Assembly (NCBI RefSeq): GCF_001668625.1
Contig: NZ_LZLJ01000042.1
Coordinates: 1-44,537, forward strand
DNA: 44,537 nt
Direction: 5' to 3'
Source: Mycobacterium sp. 1274756.6
GTDB taxonomy: Bacteria > Actinomycetota > Actinomycetes > Mycobacteriales > Mycobacteriaceae
Both the position numbers and the translations under genes were made by a program. Below the pieces are notes generated by a model. That model was not told the origin of the DNA, searched no databases, and worked only from the letters and a program-made list of their open reading frames with translations. Positions 1-9,085 of the stretch are shown piece by piece (position 1 is the stretch's first letter; every line of letters starts with the position of its first letter).

Positions 1-149
1 CCCCCTTCCGCTCCCCCCCCCCCCCGGGGCCGCCCCGCCCCGCGCCGCGCCGGCGCCCCCCCCCCCCCCGCCCCCCCCGCCCCCCCCCCCCCCGGGTGCC
101 CCCTACCTGGCCCCCCGCCCCCGCCCCCCCCCGGGGCCCGGGGGGGCCG
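1..149. other. C-rich low-complexity window edge, probable artefact
   Basis: The first ~150 bases are nearly all C, with long C runs and G-only interruptions. The reading frame of aftD stays open through it but encodes only Pro/Gly/Arg/Ala that does not resemble AftD. Recognisable AftD sequence starts abruptly at about base 150. This looks like homopolymer-corrupted sequence at a contig end rather than biology. No gene is called here. Confidence 0.7.
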
Positions 150-2483
150 GAGGTGCTGCTGCGACTCGACGAGCGCCGGCGGCTGCGCGGCGAGCCGCCG
201 CTGGGCCCGGCGCTGCTCACCGCCGACGCCCGCAGCGCCGGGCTGGACGCGCCGGTGGTGACGGTGACCGACACCCCGGTCGCCCGGGAGACCGACTACG
301 GCCGCGTCGACCACCACTCGTCGGCGGCGCGGGCGCTCGACGACATCCGCCACACCCACAACCGGGTGCCCGACTATCCGGTGCCCGGCGCCCACCGGGT
401 GGTCAGCGCCTGGACCGGCGGACGGATCAGCGTCTCCAGCTCGGCCGCCGACGCCACCGCCCTGCCCGACGTCAACCCGGCGACCTCCCCGGCCGCCGCC
501 GTCGACGGGGACTCCGGCACCGCCTGGGTGTCCAACTCGCTGCAGGCGGCGGTCGGGCAGTGGCTGCAGATCGACTTCGACCACCCGCTGACCAGCGGCA
601 CCATCACCGTCACCCCCAGCGCCACCGCGGTCGGCGCGCAGGTGCGCCGCATCCAGGTGGAGACCCCCAACGGCACCACCTCCTTGCAGTTCGACGAGGC
701 CGGCCAACCGCTGAGCGCGGCGTTGCCCTACGGCGAGACCCCCTGGGTGCGGCTGACCGCGGTGGCCACCGACGACGGCTCCTCCGGGGTGCAGTTCGGC
801 ATCACCGACCTGGCGGTCACCGCCTACGACGCGTCCGGCTTCGCCCACCCGGTCGAACTGCGCCACACCCTGCAGGTGCCCGGGCCGCCGCCCGGTTCGG
901 CGGTCGGCGCCTGGGACCTGGGATCGGAGCTGCTGGGTCGGGTGGGCTGCGCCGACAGTCCCAGCGGCCTGCGGTGCGCCGCGCCGATGAGCCTCGCCCC
1001 CGAGGAGCAGGAGGTGTTCAGCCGGACCCTGACGGTGCGCCGGCCGGTGTCGGTGACCCCGACGGTGTGGCTGCGGCCGCGGCAGGGCCCGCCGCTGGCC
1101 GACCTGATCGCCGAGCCCGGCGCCGCCCGCGCCGTCGGCGACTCCGACCTCATCGACGTGCTCGGCTCGGCCTATGCCGCCGCCGACGGCGACCCGGACA
1201 CCGCCTGGAGCGCCCCGCAGCGCGTGGTGCAGCACAAGACCCCGCCGACGGTGACGTTGCGGCTGCCCGAACCGGTGCCGGTGAGCGGGGTGCGGCTGAC
1301 CGCGGCCCGCTCCGAGGTGCCGACCCGGCCCACGATGGTGGCGGTCAACCTCGGCAACGGCCCGCAGGTGCGGCCGCTGCCGCGCGGCGCGGGCCCGCAC
1401 ACCCTGCGGTTGGCGCCGCACGTCACCGACACCGTCAGCGTCAGCCTGCTGGACTGGGACGACGTCATCGACCGCACCGCGCTCGGCTTCGATCAGCTCA
1501 AACCGCCCGGGCTGGCCGAGGTGACCGCGCTGGGGCCCGACCACGAGCCGGTGGCCGCCGCCGACCCGGCGGCCAACCGGTCCCGGCCGGTGACGATCGG
1601 CTGCGGGCAGGGCCCGGTGGTGGCGGTGGCGGGCCGGTTCGTACCCACCACGATCAGCACCACCGTCGGTGACCTGCTCGACGGGCACCCGGTCGCGGCC
1701 CGCCCCTGCGACACCGCCCCGATCGCGCTGCCGCCGGGCCATCAGGAACTGCTGGTCAGTCCCGGCTCGGCCTTCGTGGTCGACGGCGCCCGGCTGAGCG
1801 ACCCGCACGCCCCCGCCGCGGCGCCGGCCGCCACCGACACCGCCGCGACCGGGGTGTGGCGCGCCGATCGCCGCGAGGTGCGGCTGCGCCCCGCCGATCG
1901 AGACCGGGTGCTGGTGGTGCCGGAGAGCGTCAACCCGGGCTGGGTGGCGCACACCGAGTCCGGCCGGCCGCTGACGGCGGTGACCGTCAACGGCTGGCAG
2001 CAGGGCTGGGTCGTCCCGGCCGGCACCGCGGGCACCGTCACCCTGAGCTTTCCGTCGAACAGCTGGTATCGGGCCGGGCTGGCCGGCGGGCTGGCGCTGC
2101 TGCCGCTGCTGGCGCTGCTCGCCGGGTGGCGGCGGCGCCGCCGCGACGACGCCGGGCCGCAGGCCCGGCCATGGGCGCCGGGGGCGGTCGCCGCGGCACT
2201 GGGTGTCCTGGCCGCCGCCACCCTGATCGCCGGGCCGGCGGGGGCGGCGGTGGGGGCGGCCCTGCTCGGGTTGCGCCGGCTGCTGCGCCCCGAGCGGTTC
2301 GCCGCCGTGCTGCTCGGGTCGGCTGCGGGCGGGTTGACCGCGGCCGGCGCGGTGCTGGCCCGCTACCCGTGGCGGTCGGTGGACGGCTACATCGGGCACG
2401 CCGCCGGGGTGCAGCTGATGGCGCTGCTGTCGGTGCTCGCGGTGGCGGTGGCGGTGCTGCCGCGCGGCCGGCGGCCGCAGTGA
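150..2483 (+). CDS. aftD: Arabinofuranosyltransferase AftD, C-terminal part
   Basis: This is the C-terminal ~780 residues of AftD (Rv0236c type, about 1,400 residues when complete), a membrane GT-C enzyme that adds arabinofuranose branches to arabinogalactan and lipoarabinomannan. The visible part is the large extracytoplasmic region. Two discoidin-like carbohydrate-binding modules can be seen, each with a D-G-D-x-x-T-A-W signature, at about 483-830 nt (DGDSGTAWVS) and 1185-1470 nt (DGDPDTAWSA). A C-terminal hydrophobic cluster follows from about 2070 nt. The catalytic N-terminal half lies outside the window. The 5' end merges into a corrupted C-rich stretch, so the first reliable codon is near 150. 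The gene downstream is in the same orientation, as in M. tuberculosis (Rv0236c-Rv0235c-Rv0234c). Confidence 0.88.
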   Translation, partial: EVLLRLDERRRLRGEPPLGPALLTADARSAGLDAPVVTVTDTPVARETDYGRVDHHSSAARALDDIRHTHNRVPDYPVPGAHRVVSAWTGGRISVSSSAADATALPDVNPATSPAAAVDGDSGTAWVSNSLQAAVGQWLQIDFDHPLTSGTITVTPSATAVGAQVRRIQVETPNGTTSLQFDEAGQPLSAALPYGETPWVRLTAVATDDGSSGVQFGITDLAVTAYDASGFAHPVELRHTLQVPGPPPGSAVGAWDLGSELLGRVGCADSPSGLRCAAPMSLAPEEQEVFSRTLTVRRPVSVTPTVWLRPRQGPPLADLIAEPGAARAVGDSDLIDVLGSAYAAADGDPDTAWSAPQRVVQHKTPPTVTLRLPEPVPVSGVRLTAARSEVPTRPTMVAVNLGNGPQVRPLPRGAGPHTLRLAPHVTDTVSVSLLDWDDVIDRTALGFDQLKPPGLAEVTALGPDHEPVAAADPAANRSRPVTIGCGQGPVVAVAGRFVPTTISTTVGDLLDGHPVAARPCDTAPIALPPGHQELLVSPGSAFVVDGARLSDPHAPAAAPAATDTAATGVWRADRREVRLRPADRDRVLVVPESVNPGWVAHTESGRPLTAVTVNGWQQGWVVPAGTAGTVTLSFPSNSWYRAGLAGGLALLPLLALLAGWRRRRRDDAGPQARPWAPGAVAAALGVLAAATLIAGPAGAAVGAALLGLRRLLRPERFAAVLLGSAAGGLTAAGAVLARYPWRSVDGYIGHAAGVQLMALLSVLAVAVAVLPRGRRPQ

Positions 2484-2543
2484 TGCCGGCGCCGGTGTCC
2501 GCTCCTACCCTGGGAGGCGAGATCCGCCCGAGGAGCTGACGGC

Positions 2544-3974
2544 ATGGACTGGTTCAGCGCACCGCAGTACTGGTTGGGTCGGCTGCTGCTGGAACGCGGG
2601 ATCGCCGCGATCTACCTGGTCGCCTTCCTCGCGGCGGCGCTGCAGTTCCGGCCGCTGCTGGGCGCGCGGGGCATCCTGCCGATCCCGCGGTTCCTGGCCC
2701 GGCGCTCCTTCCGCCAGGCGCCGAGCGTCTTCCACTGGCACTACTCCGACCGGTTCTTCGCCGCGGTCTGCTGGACGGGTGCGCTGCTGGCCACCGCGAT
2801 CGTCGCCGGCGCCACCAACCTGGTGCCGCTGTGGGCGACGATGCTGGCCTGGCTGGCGCTGTGGGTGGCCTACCTGTCGATCGTCAACGTCGGGCAACAG
2901 TGGTATGCGTTCGGCTGGGAGTCGCTGCTGCTGGAGGCCGGTTTCCTGGCGATCTTCCTCGGCAACGACGACGTCGCCCCGCCGGTGCTGGTGCTGTGGC
3001 TGTTCCGCTGGCTGCTGTTCCGGGTGGAGTTCGGCGCCGGCCTGATCAAACTGCGCGGCGACCCGTGCTGGCGGGACCTGACCTGCCTGGACTACCACCA
3101 CGAGACCCAGCCGATGCCCGGCCCGCTGAGCTGGTTCTTCCACCACCTGCCCAAACCGCTGCACCGGGTGGAGGTGGCCGGCAACCACGTCGCGCAACTG
3201 GTGGTGCCGTTCGGGTTGTTCGCGCCGCAGCCGATCGCCGCGGGCGCGGCGGCGATCATCATCGTCACCCAGCTGTGGCTGGTCGCCTCGGGCAACTTCG
3301 CCTGGCTGAACTGGCTGACGATCGTGCTGGCCGGCGGGGTGCTGGTGTGGCCCGGCGAGACCCCGGCGCTACCCGCGGCGCCGACCTGGTTCGTGGTGGC
3401 GGTGGCGGCCGCGACCGCGCTGATCGTGGCGCTCAGCTACTGGCCGGTGCGCAACCTCATCTCGTCGCGGCAGCGGATGAACGCCTCGTTCAACCCCTGC
3501 CGGCTGGTCAACACCTACGGCGCGTTCGGCAGCGTCGGCCGCAGCCGCTACGAGGTGGTCATCGAGGGCACCGCGGACGCGGAGCTCACCGAGGCGACGG
3601 TGTGGCGCGAGTACGGCTTCAAGGGCAAACCCGGCGACCCGCGCCGGCTGCCCCGGCAGTGGGCGCCGTATCACCTGCGCCTGGACTGGCTGATGTGGTT
3701 CGCGGCCATCTCCCCGTCCTACGCCGAGGACTGGCTGGAGCCGTTCCTGCTGCGGCTGCTGCACAACGACGCGCCGACGCTGCGGCTGCTGGCGCACAAC
3801 CCGTTCCCGCACGCCCCGCCCCGCTATGTGCGCGCCCAGCTCTACCGCTACCGGTTCACCACCCCGGCCGAATTACGCCGCGATCGGGCGTGGTGGCATC
3901 GGACTCCGATCGGGCCGTATGTGAGACCGGTTACGCTCCGGGGTGAGGCACATCCGCCCGCCGCGAGCGCTTGA
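2544..3974 (+). CDS. Lipase maturation factor-like membrane protein (Rv0235c type)
   Basis: Polytopic membrane protein of 476 residues with the lipase-maturation-factor signature. This includes GQQWYAFGWESLLLEAGF near residues 116-133 and FGAGLIKLRGDPCWRDL followed by TCLDYHHETQPMPGPLSW near 168-205. Several hydrophobic segments lie in the first 300 residues, followed by a soluble C-terminal domain. In animals this family helps fold secreted lipases; the role in mycobacteria is unknown. The ATG at 2544 has a good GAGGAG Shine-Dalgarno, and a TACCCT -10-like box lies at 2506-2511, so it may have its own promoter after aftD. gabD1 follows 24 nt downstream, so an operon is likely. Confidence 0.85.
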   Translation: MDWFSAPQYWLGRLLLERGIAAIYLVAFLAAALQFRPLLGARGILPIPRFLARRSFRQAPSVFHWHYSDRFFAAVCWTGALLATAIVAGATNLVPLWATMLAWLALWVAYLSIVNVGQQWYAFGWESLLLEAGFLAIFLGNDDVAPPVLVLWLFRWLLFRVEFGAGLIKLRGDPCWRDLTCLDYHHETQPMPGPLSWFFHHLPKPLHRVEVAGNHVAQLVVPFGLFAPQPIAAGAAAIIIVTQLWLVASGNFAWLNWLTIVLAGGVLVWPGETPALPAAPTWFVVAVAAATALIVALSYWPVRNLISSRQRMNASFNPCRLVNTYGAFGSVGRSRYEVVIEGTADAELTEATVWREYGFKGKPGDPRRLPRQWAPYHLRLDWLMWFAAISPSYAEDWLEPFLLRLLHNDAPTLRLLAHNPFPHAPPRYVRAQLYRYRFTTPAELRRDRAWWHRTPIGPYVRPVTLRGEAHPPAASA

Positions 3975-3998
3975 CCGCGCGCCTACCAAGGAGGTTCC

Positions 3999-5372
3999 GT
4001 GTCCATCGCCACCACCAACCCCGCGACCGGTGAGGTCGTCAAGACCTTCACGCCGGCGACCGACGAGGAGATCGAGGCGGTGGTGGCGCGCGCGCACGCC
4101 CGGTTCGGCGACTACCGCCACACCGGCTTCGCTCAGCGCGCCGAGTGGATGCGCGCGACCGCGGATCTGCTCGAGGCCGAGGCCGACGAGGTGGCCGCGA
4201 TGATGACCCTGGAGATGGGCAAGACGCTGGCCTCGGCCAAGGCCGAAGCGCTCAAGTCGGCCAAGGGGTTCCGGTACTACGCCGACAATGCCGAGGCGCT
4301 GCTGGCCGACGTGCCCGCCGACGCCGAGGCGGTCGGCGCGGCCCGGGCCTACACCCGCCACCTGCCGCTGGGGGTGGTGCTGGCGGTGATGCCGTGGAAC
4401 TTCCCGCTGTGGCAGGCGGTGCGGTTCGCCGCGCCCGCCCTGATGGCCGGCAACGTCGGGCTGCTCAAGCACGCCTCCAATGTCCCGCAGACCGCGCTGT
4501 ATCTCGCCGATGTGCTCAGCCGGGGCGGGTTCCCCGACGGCTGCTTCCAGACCCTGCTGATCGGCTCGGACAAGGTGGAGGGCATCCTGCGTGACCCGCG
4601 GGTGGCGGCGGCGACGTTGACCGGCAGCGAGCCCGCCGGCCGGGCTGTCGCGGCGGTCGCCGGCGACGAGATCAAACCGACGGTGCTCGAACTCGGCGGC
4701 AGCGACCCGTTCATCGTGATGCCCTCGGCCGATCTGGACGCCGCCGCCCGGACCGCGGTCACCGCCCGGGTCCAGAACAACGGGCAGTCCTGCATCGCGG
4801 CGAAACGGTTCATCGTCCACACGGACGTCTACGACGAGTTCGCGGCGAAGTTCGTGGCGGGCATGGAGGCGCTGACCGTCGGTGACCCGACCGACCCGGA
4901 CACCGACGTGGGTCCGCTGGCCACCGAGTCCGGCCGCGACGAGGTGGCCCAGCAGGTCGACGACGCGGTGGCCGCGGGTGCGACGATCGCCTGCGGCGGC
5001 GCGCGCCCCGACGGCCCGGGCTGGTACTACCCGCCCACGGTGGTCACCGGTATCACCCCGGAGATGGCGCTGTACACCGAGGAGGTGTTCGGGCCGGTGG
5101 CCGGGCTGTACCGGGTGGACAGCATCGACGAGGCGCTGCAGGTCGCCAACGCCACCCCGTTCGGGTTGGGCTCGAACGCCTGGACCACCGACGCGGACGA
5201 GCAGCAGCGGTTCATCGACGAGATCGAGGCCGGGCAGGTGTTCATCAACGGGATGACGGTGTCCTACCCGGAGTTGCCGTTCGGCGGCATCAAGCGCTCG
5301 GGGTACGGCCGGGAACTGGCGGGCAACGGCATCCTGGCGTTCTGCAACACCAAGACGGTGTGGGTGGGCTGA
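3999..5372 (+). CDS. gabD1: NADP-dependent succinate-semialdehyde dehydrogenase GabD1
   Basis: Aldehyde dehydrogenase of 457 residues that oxidises succinic semialdehyde to succinate, linked to GABA breakdown and the variant mycobacterial TCA route. The cofactor region PWNFPLW is near residue 132. The general-base Glu is in LELGGSDP (about E231), and the catalytic Cys is in NNGQSCIAAKR (about C265). The GTG start at 3999 follows an AAGGAGG ribosome-binding site. The length matches the ~457-residue GabD1 family. It lies directly after the Rv0235c-like gene, the same neighbour as in M. tuberculosis, and is convergent with the R2lox gene 19 nt away. Confidence 0.92.
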   Translation: MSIATTNPATGEVVKTFTPATDEEIEAVVARAHARFGDYRHTGFAQRAEWMRATADLLEAEADEVAAMMTLEMGKTLASAKAEALKSAKGFRYYADNAEALLADVPADAEAVGAARAYTRHLPLGVVLAVMPWNFPLWQAVRFAAPALMAGNVGLLKHASNVPQTALYLADVLSRGGFPDGCFQTLLIGSDKVEGILRDPRVAAATLTGSEPAGRAVAAVAGDEIKPTVLELGGSDPFIVMPSADLDAAARTAVTARVQNNGQSCIAAKRFIVHTDVYDEFAAKFVAGMEALTVGDPTDPDTDVGPLATESGRDEVAQQVDDAVAAGATIACGGARPDGPGWYYPPTVVTGITPEMALYTEEVFGPVAGLYRVDSIDEALQVANATPFGLGSNAWTTDADEQQRFIDEIEAGQVFINGMTVSYPELPFGGIKRSGYGRELAGNGILAFCNTKTVWVG

Positions 5373-5391
5373 GGATCCGCCGGCACGCCGG

Positions 5392-6333
5392 TCAGCCCAG
5401 CGCGGCCAGCGCCTCGCGGTCCTCGTCGGCGAAGGTGTCCTCCAGCTGCAGCGGCGAGTAGTCCAGGTCGATCTCCTCCAGCGGCCGGCCGCGGGCGCTG
5501 GCGATGGTGCCGAACCGGCGCATGCCCTTGTCGCTGGCGTAGCTGGTGAACTCCTCGACGGTCATGCCGAACGGGATGTCGTCGCCGTAGATGTCGAAGA
5601 CGCCCTCGGTGACCTTCAGGGCCAACGGGATCAACTCGTTCATCCGGTCCTCGAACACCGCCCAGTTCGCGTCGTCGGCGGCGACGTGGCGGCGGCAGGT
5701 GAACGTGCCCCAGGCCATGTGGCGGCGCTCGTCGTCGCCGATGCGCCGGACCAGTTCCTGCATGCCGGGCAGGATGTCGCGTTCGGTGCAGATCCGCTGC
5801 CAGGCGTGGTAGCCGGTGAGCGCGAGCATGCCCTCCACGATGTGGTTGTAGGTCACCGAGGCGCGGATCTGGGCGGCCGGTGAGGCGTCGGCGCTCAGCG
5901 CGTGCAGCGCCTGCGGCAGTTCCTCGTTGAACATCTGCCGGTAGGCGGGCAGGTCGTCGAGGTAGCGGTGCAGGTCGTCGGCGATGCCGACGGCGTCGAG
6001 CCAGAGCCGGAACACCTGGACGTGTTTGGCTTCCTCGAAGGCGAACTGGGTCAGATACATCTCGTCGGCGAGGCGGCCCTCGGCGCGCATCGCGGCCATG
6101 AACGGCTGGATGTCGGTGGTGACGGCCTCCTCCCCGGCGATGAACTGGGCGCACAGCCGGGTGGCGATGTCGCGCTCGCGGTCGGTCAGGCGCTCCCAGT
6201 CCGCGCGGTCCCGGGAGAAGTCGATGTCGGTGGGGTCCCAGAATTTGGCGTTGCCGCCGGCGAACAGCTTCAGCGGCATGCTCGCCCAGTTCAAGCCGGT
6301 CAGTGAACCGTAGTGGTTTCGGGTCGTGGACAT
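5392..6333 (-). CDS. R2-like ligand-binding oxidase (R2lox, Rv0233 type)
   Basis: Ferritin-fold protein of 313 residues, often annotated NrdB but belonging to the R2lox family, which assembles a Mn/Fe centre and binds a long-chain fatty-acid-like ligand. Numbering from the ATG at 6333 matches the M. tuberculosis protein: metal ligands E68, E101, H104, E167, E202 and H205 are all present. The pair that forms the autocatalytic ether cross-link, V71 and Y162, is also present. A GGAGG site lies 7 nt before the start. The gene is 37 nt downstream of the pirin gene on the same strand, so tetR-pirin-R2lox is probably one transcription unit. It is an oxidase of unknown substrate, not a class I ribonucleotide reductase subunit. 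Confidence 0.93.
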   Translation of the reverse strand: MSTTRNHYGSLTGLNWASMPLKLFAGGNAKFWDPTDIDFSRDRADWERLTDRERDIATRLCAQFIAGEEAVTTDIQPFMAAMRAEGRLADEMYLTQFAFEEAKHVQVFRLWLDAVGIADDLHRYLDDLPAYRQMFNEELPQALHALSADASPAAQIRASVTYNHIVEGMLALTGYHAWQRICTERDILPGMQELVRRIGDDERRHMAWGTFTCRRHVAADDANWAVFEDRMNELIPLALKVTEGVFDIYGDDIPFGMTVEEFTSYASDKGMRRFGTIASARGRPLEEIDLDYSPLQLEDTFADEDREALAALG

Positions 6334-6370
6334 GTGCGCACCTCCACCGCCCACCGTACTGTGACGACGG

Positions 6371-7360
6371 TCACGGCGCAGGGGGATTGCGGCGGGGCCG
6401 CAGCCGGGCGTTGGGCAGCGGCGGTGCGGGCAGTCGGGCGCCGGGGTAACCGGCGACCCGACCGAACCGGTCGGCTTCGTCCTGCCACTCCCGGCGGTAG
6501 CCGACGATCTCCTCGTGGCTGCGGCCGACGAAGTTCCACCACATCACGATCGGCTCGTCGAACGGCGCCCCGCCGAGCAGCAGCGCCCGGGCCGGCCGGT
6601 CGGTCGGGTTGGTCAGGGTCAGCGTCGCCTCCCCGGCGCCGACGTAGCCGAGATCGCCGCCCGCGAGGGCGGTGTCGGCCAGGTGCAGCGCGGCGCTGTC
6701 GACCAGCACGCCGTGTTCGAAGGCCGGGTCCACCGCGACCGGCATCCGCGCGCCGGGGTCCACGGTGAGCTCGGCGCCCAGCAGCGGGGTGAAGGTGGCG
6801 ACCGGGGAGCGGTGTCCGGCCAGCTCGCCGAGGAACACCTTGGCGGAGCCGCCGCCGAGCCGGGTCACCGGCGGGGCGTGGTGCTGGAAGTCGCGGTCGG
6901 CACCGCGCGCGGCGTCGGGCAGCGCCACCCACAGCTGCGCGCCGTGCAGGGTGGTGGTGGCCGCGGTGGAGACCTCCGAGTGGCAGATGCCGTGTCCGCC
7001 GGTCATCAGGTTCAGCTCGCCGGGCCGCACCCGGGCGTGCACGCCGCCGCTGTCGCGGTGCTCGATCTCCCCGTCGAACAGCCAGCTGACCGTCTGCAGA
7101 CCGGTGTGCGGGTGCGGCGGGACGTCCATGCCGCCGGTGGCGGCGACGTCGTCGGGGCCGTAGTGGTCGACGAAGCACCAGGCGCCGATCAGGGAACGCT
7201 GCCGTTGCGGCAGGGTGCGGCGCACGGTCATCGCCCGCGGCCCGCCCAGCGGCACAGCGCGGGAGGTGAGCACCTCGACCAGCGGGTAGCCGGCGTCGTC
7301 GCGCGGGCAGGGGCCGGCCCGGCCGTGCAGTTCGACGGGGTGGGTCTCGGTGTTGCTCAT
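6371..7360 (-). CDS. Pirin family cupin protein
   Basis: Pirin-type double-cupin protein of 329 residues. The Fe-binding residues fit HPHTGLQT (H83, H85) and GHGICHSE (H127, E129). Bacterial pirins are variously linked to quercetinase activity, redox sensing or regulation; the substrate here is unknown. The ATG at 7360 overlaps the tetR stop by four bases (ATGA), which indicates translational coupling. The C-terminal ~20 residues are Pro/Arg-rich and poorly conserved in appearance. Its place between tetR and R2lox pairs two non-heme metal proteins under one regulator. Confidence 0.88.
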   Translation of the reverse strand: MSNTETHPVELHGRAGPCPRDDAGYPLVEVLTSRAVPLGGPRAMTVRRTLPQRQRSLIGAWCFVDHYGPDDVAATGGMDVPPHPHTGLQTVSWLFDGEIEHRDSGGVHARVRPGELNLMTGGHGICHSEVSTAATTTLHGAQLWVALPDAARGADRDFQHHAPPVTRLGGGSAKVFLGELAGHRSPVATFTPLLGAELTVDPGARMPVAVDPAFEHGVLVDSAALHLADTALAGGDLGYVGAGEATLTLTNPTDRPARALLLGGAPFDEPIVMWWNFVGRSHEEIVGYRREWQDEADRFGRVAGYPGARLPAPPLPNARLRPRRNPPAP

Positions 7361-8034
7361 GGTCTCGGCCGTGCCTTTCGCTGCGACGCCTGCTGCCCCC
7401 AGTCTGCCGATCCCGGGTCGAGGACACCGGCGATGACGGCGTCGACGGTGCGGGCGGCCAGCCGGTCGAGGTCGGCGCGGGGTGCGGCGCGCAACGGCCC
7501 GTGCAACGCCAGTTCGGCGAAGCCGTGGACGGCGGCGAAGCAGGGCCACTCGGCGCCGTCGCGGCGCTCCGGGGTGAGCACCGCCGCGGCCACCAACCCG
7601 TCGAGCGCCTCGACGAGCCGCAGGTAGGGCGGGGCCGCCCCGGCCTCGGACGCCGCCTCGGCGTCATCGGTGTCGCCGAAGAACGCCACGCTGAACCAGC
7701 CGGGCTCGTCGAGGGCGAAACCGATGTAGCCCAGCCCGACCGCCCGCAGCCGGGCCACCGCCGCGTCGGCCGACGAACCGGCGGCGGCCCCGACCCCGGC
7801 CATCCGGTCGGCCATCCGCTCCTGGATGGCGCCGGAGACCGCCGCCGCCAGCGCCCGCCGGTCGGCGAAGTGCCGGTAGGCGGCGTTGGGGGTCACCCCC
7901 ACCCGGCGGGTGATCTCGCGGATACCGAGCCCGGCCGCTCCGGCGGTGCGGGTGGCGGCCAGTCCCGCTTCCACCAGCGCCGCCGCCAGGTTGCCGTGGT
8001 GGTAGCGGGTGTGGTCGCCGCGTGTTGCCGCCAT
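7357..8034 (-). CDS. TetR-family transcriptional regulator
   Basis: Regulator of 225 residues with an N-terminal TetR helix-turn-helix: IREITRRVGVTPNAAYRHF near residues 38-56. The C-terminal ligand domain contains YIGFALDEPGWFSVAFFGDT. The ATG at 8034 has a GGAGGGG site upstream. It starts the tetR-pirin-R2lox operon and is divergent from the DUF899 remnant and hydrolase. The gap between them holds overlapping palindromes (8061-8086) that cover a TAATGT -10-like box, so autorepression and control of the hydrolase are likely. By position it may correspond to Rv0232. The inducer is unknown. Confidence 0.88.
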   Translation of the reverse strand: MAATRGDHTRYHHGNLAAALVEAGLAATRTAGAAGLGIREITRRVGVTPNAAYRHFADRRALAAAVSGAIQERMADRMAGVGAAAGSSADAAVARLRAVGLGYIGFALDEPGWFSVAFFGDTDDAEAASEAGAAPPYLRLVEALDGLVAAAVLTPERRDGAEWPCFAAVHGFAELALHGPLRAAPRADLDRLAARTVDAVIAGVLDPGSADWGQQASQRKARPRP

Positions 8035-8060
8035 GGTCTTGACGAGCCCCTCCAGTTCGT

Positions 8061-8086
8061 GTGTACAGTGTCCACATTAACAATGT
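8061..8086. promoter_or_regulatory. Probable TetR operator, two overlapping palindromes
   Basis: GTGTACAGTGTCCAC (8061-8075) is a 15-mer with 6 of 7 symmetric pairs. ACATTAACAATGT (8074-8086) has 5 of 6 pairs. Both overlap a minus-strand TAATGT (8074-8079), a plausible -10 box for the tetR operon. The site lies between tetR and the divergent hydrolase unit, the usual place for a TetR operator. Binding by this regulator is inferred. Confidence 0.6.
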
Positions 8087-8122
8087 TGACGCCGTGAACA
8101 TCAGCGGGTTCGAGGAGGAGCC

Positions 8123-8212
8123 GTGACCGCCACCGCATTACCGCCGATCGTGGACCGGGCTCGTTGGGACGAACAACTCGCCGACTGGCACCGCGGCGGA
8201 GGGTCGGCGTGA
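8123..8212 (+). pseudogene. DUF899 N-terminal remnant, 29-codon leader ORF
   Basis: A GTG with a strong GAGGAGGAG site opens a 29-residue ORF. Its first residues, MTATALPPIVDRARWDEQL, look like the N-terminus of mycobacterial DUF899 (thioredoxin-like) proteins, which normally exceed 200 residues. The match stops after about 20 residues and the ORF ends in a TGA that overlaps the hydrolase GTG (GTGA at 8209-8212). The simplest reading is a deletion that removed the body of a DUF899 gene. Its translation start remains as a coupling leader for the hydrolase. Confidence 0.6.
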
Positions 8213-9069
8213 CCCGCCCACGCACCGCCACCGTGCCCGGCCGCGGCGCGGTGCTCACCTACGACGTGCACGGCGAACACCGCGGCGGCACCCCGCTGAT
8301 GCTGATCGGCTCCCCGATGGCGGCCGGGCACTTCGCCGGGCTGGCCGCCGAGTTCACCGACCGGCCGGTGCTCACCTACGACCCGCGCGGCTGCGAGCGC
8401 AGCACCGTCGACGACCCGCGCCGGATCAACACCCCCGAGGACCACGCCGCGGACCTGCAGCGGGTGCTCGACGCCGCCGGCGTCGAGCGGGCCGACGTCT
8501 TCGCCAGCAGCGGCGGCGCGATCAACGCCCTGGCCTGGGTGGTCGCCGGCGGGCCCCTGCGCACCGTGGTCGCCCACGAACCACCGCTCTACGCGGTGTT
8601 GCCCGACCGGGCGTACGCCACCGCCGTCGCCGAGCGGATGTATGCCACCTACGACCGCGAGGGGTTCGGCCCGGCGATGGCGCAGTTTCTGACCCTGGTC
8701 GCCCATCGCGGCCCGTTCACCGCGGCGGACCTGACCGCTCCCGCCCCCGACCCGGCGGCGTTCGGTCTGCCGACCGCCGACAACGGCGACCGCACCGACC
8801 CGCTGCTGTGGCAGAACCGGCCCTGCATCGGCTGGCAGCCCGACCTGGTGGCGCTGCGCGACACCCCGACCAGGCTGGTGCTGGGCATCGGCGAGAAATC
8901 GCGTGACATCGTCACCGGCCGCACCACTACCGCCCTCGCCGACCGGCTGGGGCTGAGCCCGAGCGTGTTCCCCGGCGGCCACGCCGGCTTCCTCGCCGAG
9001 GACGGCTCGGGGATGGGCGGCGACCCGGCCGACTTCGCCGCCCACCTGCGCGCGGTGCTGGCCGGCTGA
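8209..9069 (+). CDS. Alpha/beta hydrolase
   Basis: Alpha/beta-hydrolase fold protein of 286 residues. Visible features are the strand-turn LIGSPM (oxyanion region), DPRGCERS near the residue 60 region, a nucleophile elbow FASSGGAINAL (unusual A-x-S-x-G form) and a late GGHAGFL that should supply the catalytic His. The substrate cannot be inferred. The GTG at 8209 has no separate ribosome-binding site and overlaps the stop of the DUF899 remnant, so it is probably translated by coupling. It is divergent from tetR and convergent with the thiolase gene 16 nt away. Confidence 0.8.
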   Translation: MTRPRTATVPGRGAVLTYDVHGEHRGGTPLMLIGSPMAAGHFAGLAAEFTDRPVLTYDPRGCERSTVDDPRRINTPEDHAADLQRVLDAAGVERADVFASSGGAINALAWVVAGGPLRTVVAHEPPLYAVLPDRAYATAVAERMYATYDREGFGPAMAQFLTLVAHRGPFTAADLTAPAPDPAAFGLPTADNGDRTDPLLWQNRPCIGWQPDLVALRDTPTRLVLGIGEKSRDIVTGRTTTALADRLGLSPSVFPGGHAGFLAEDGSGMGGDPADFAAHLRAVLAG

Positions 9070-9085
9070 TCGGCCCGGGTACAGC

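Noticed and set aside
1..149. Natural i-motif or G-quadruplex element
   Set aside because: It coincides with the window edge and replaces conserved aftD coding sequence, so an artefact is far more likely.
5392..6333. Class I ribonucleotide reductase beta subunit (NrdB)
   Set aside because: The V71 and Y162 cross-link pair and ~313-residue length identify R2lox, and no nrdE or nrdA is near.
6361..6374. GTGAC-GACG-GTCAC palindrome between pirin and R2lox
   Set aside because: It overlaps the pirin stop, has only 5-bp arms and no promoter-like box beside it, so neither operator nor terminator can be supported.
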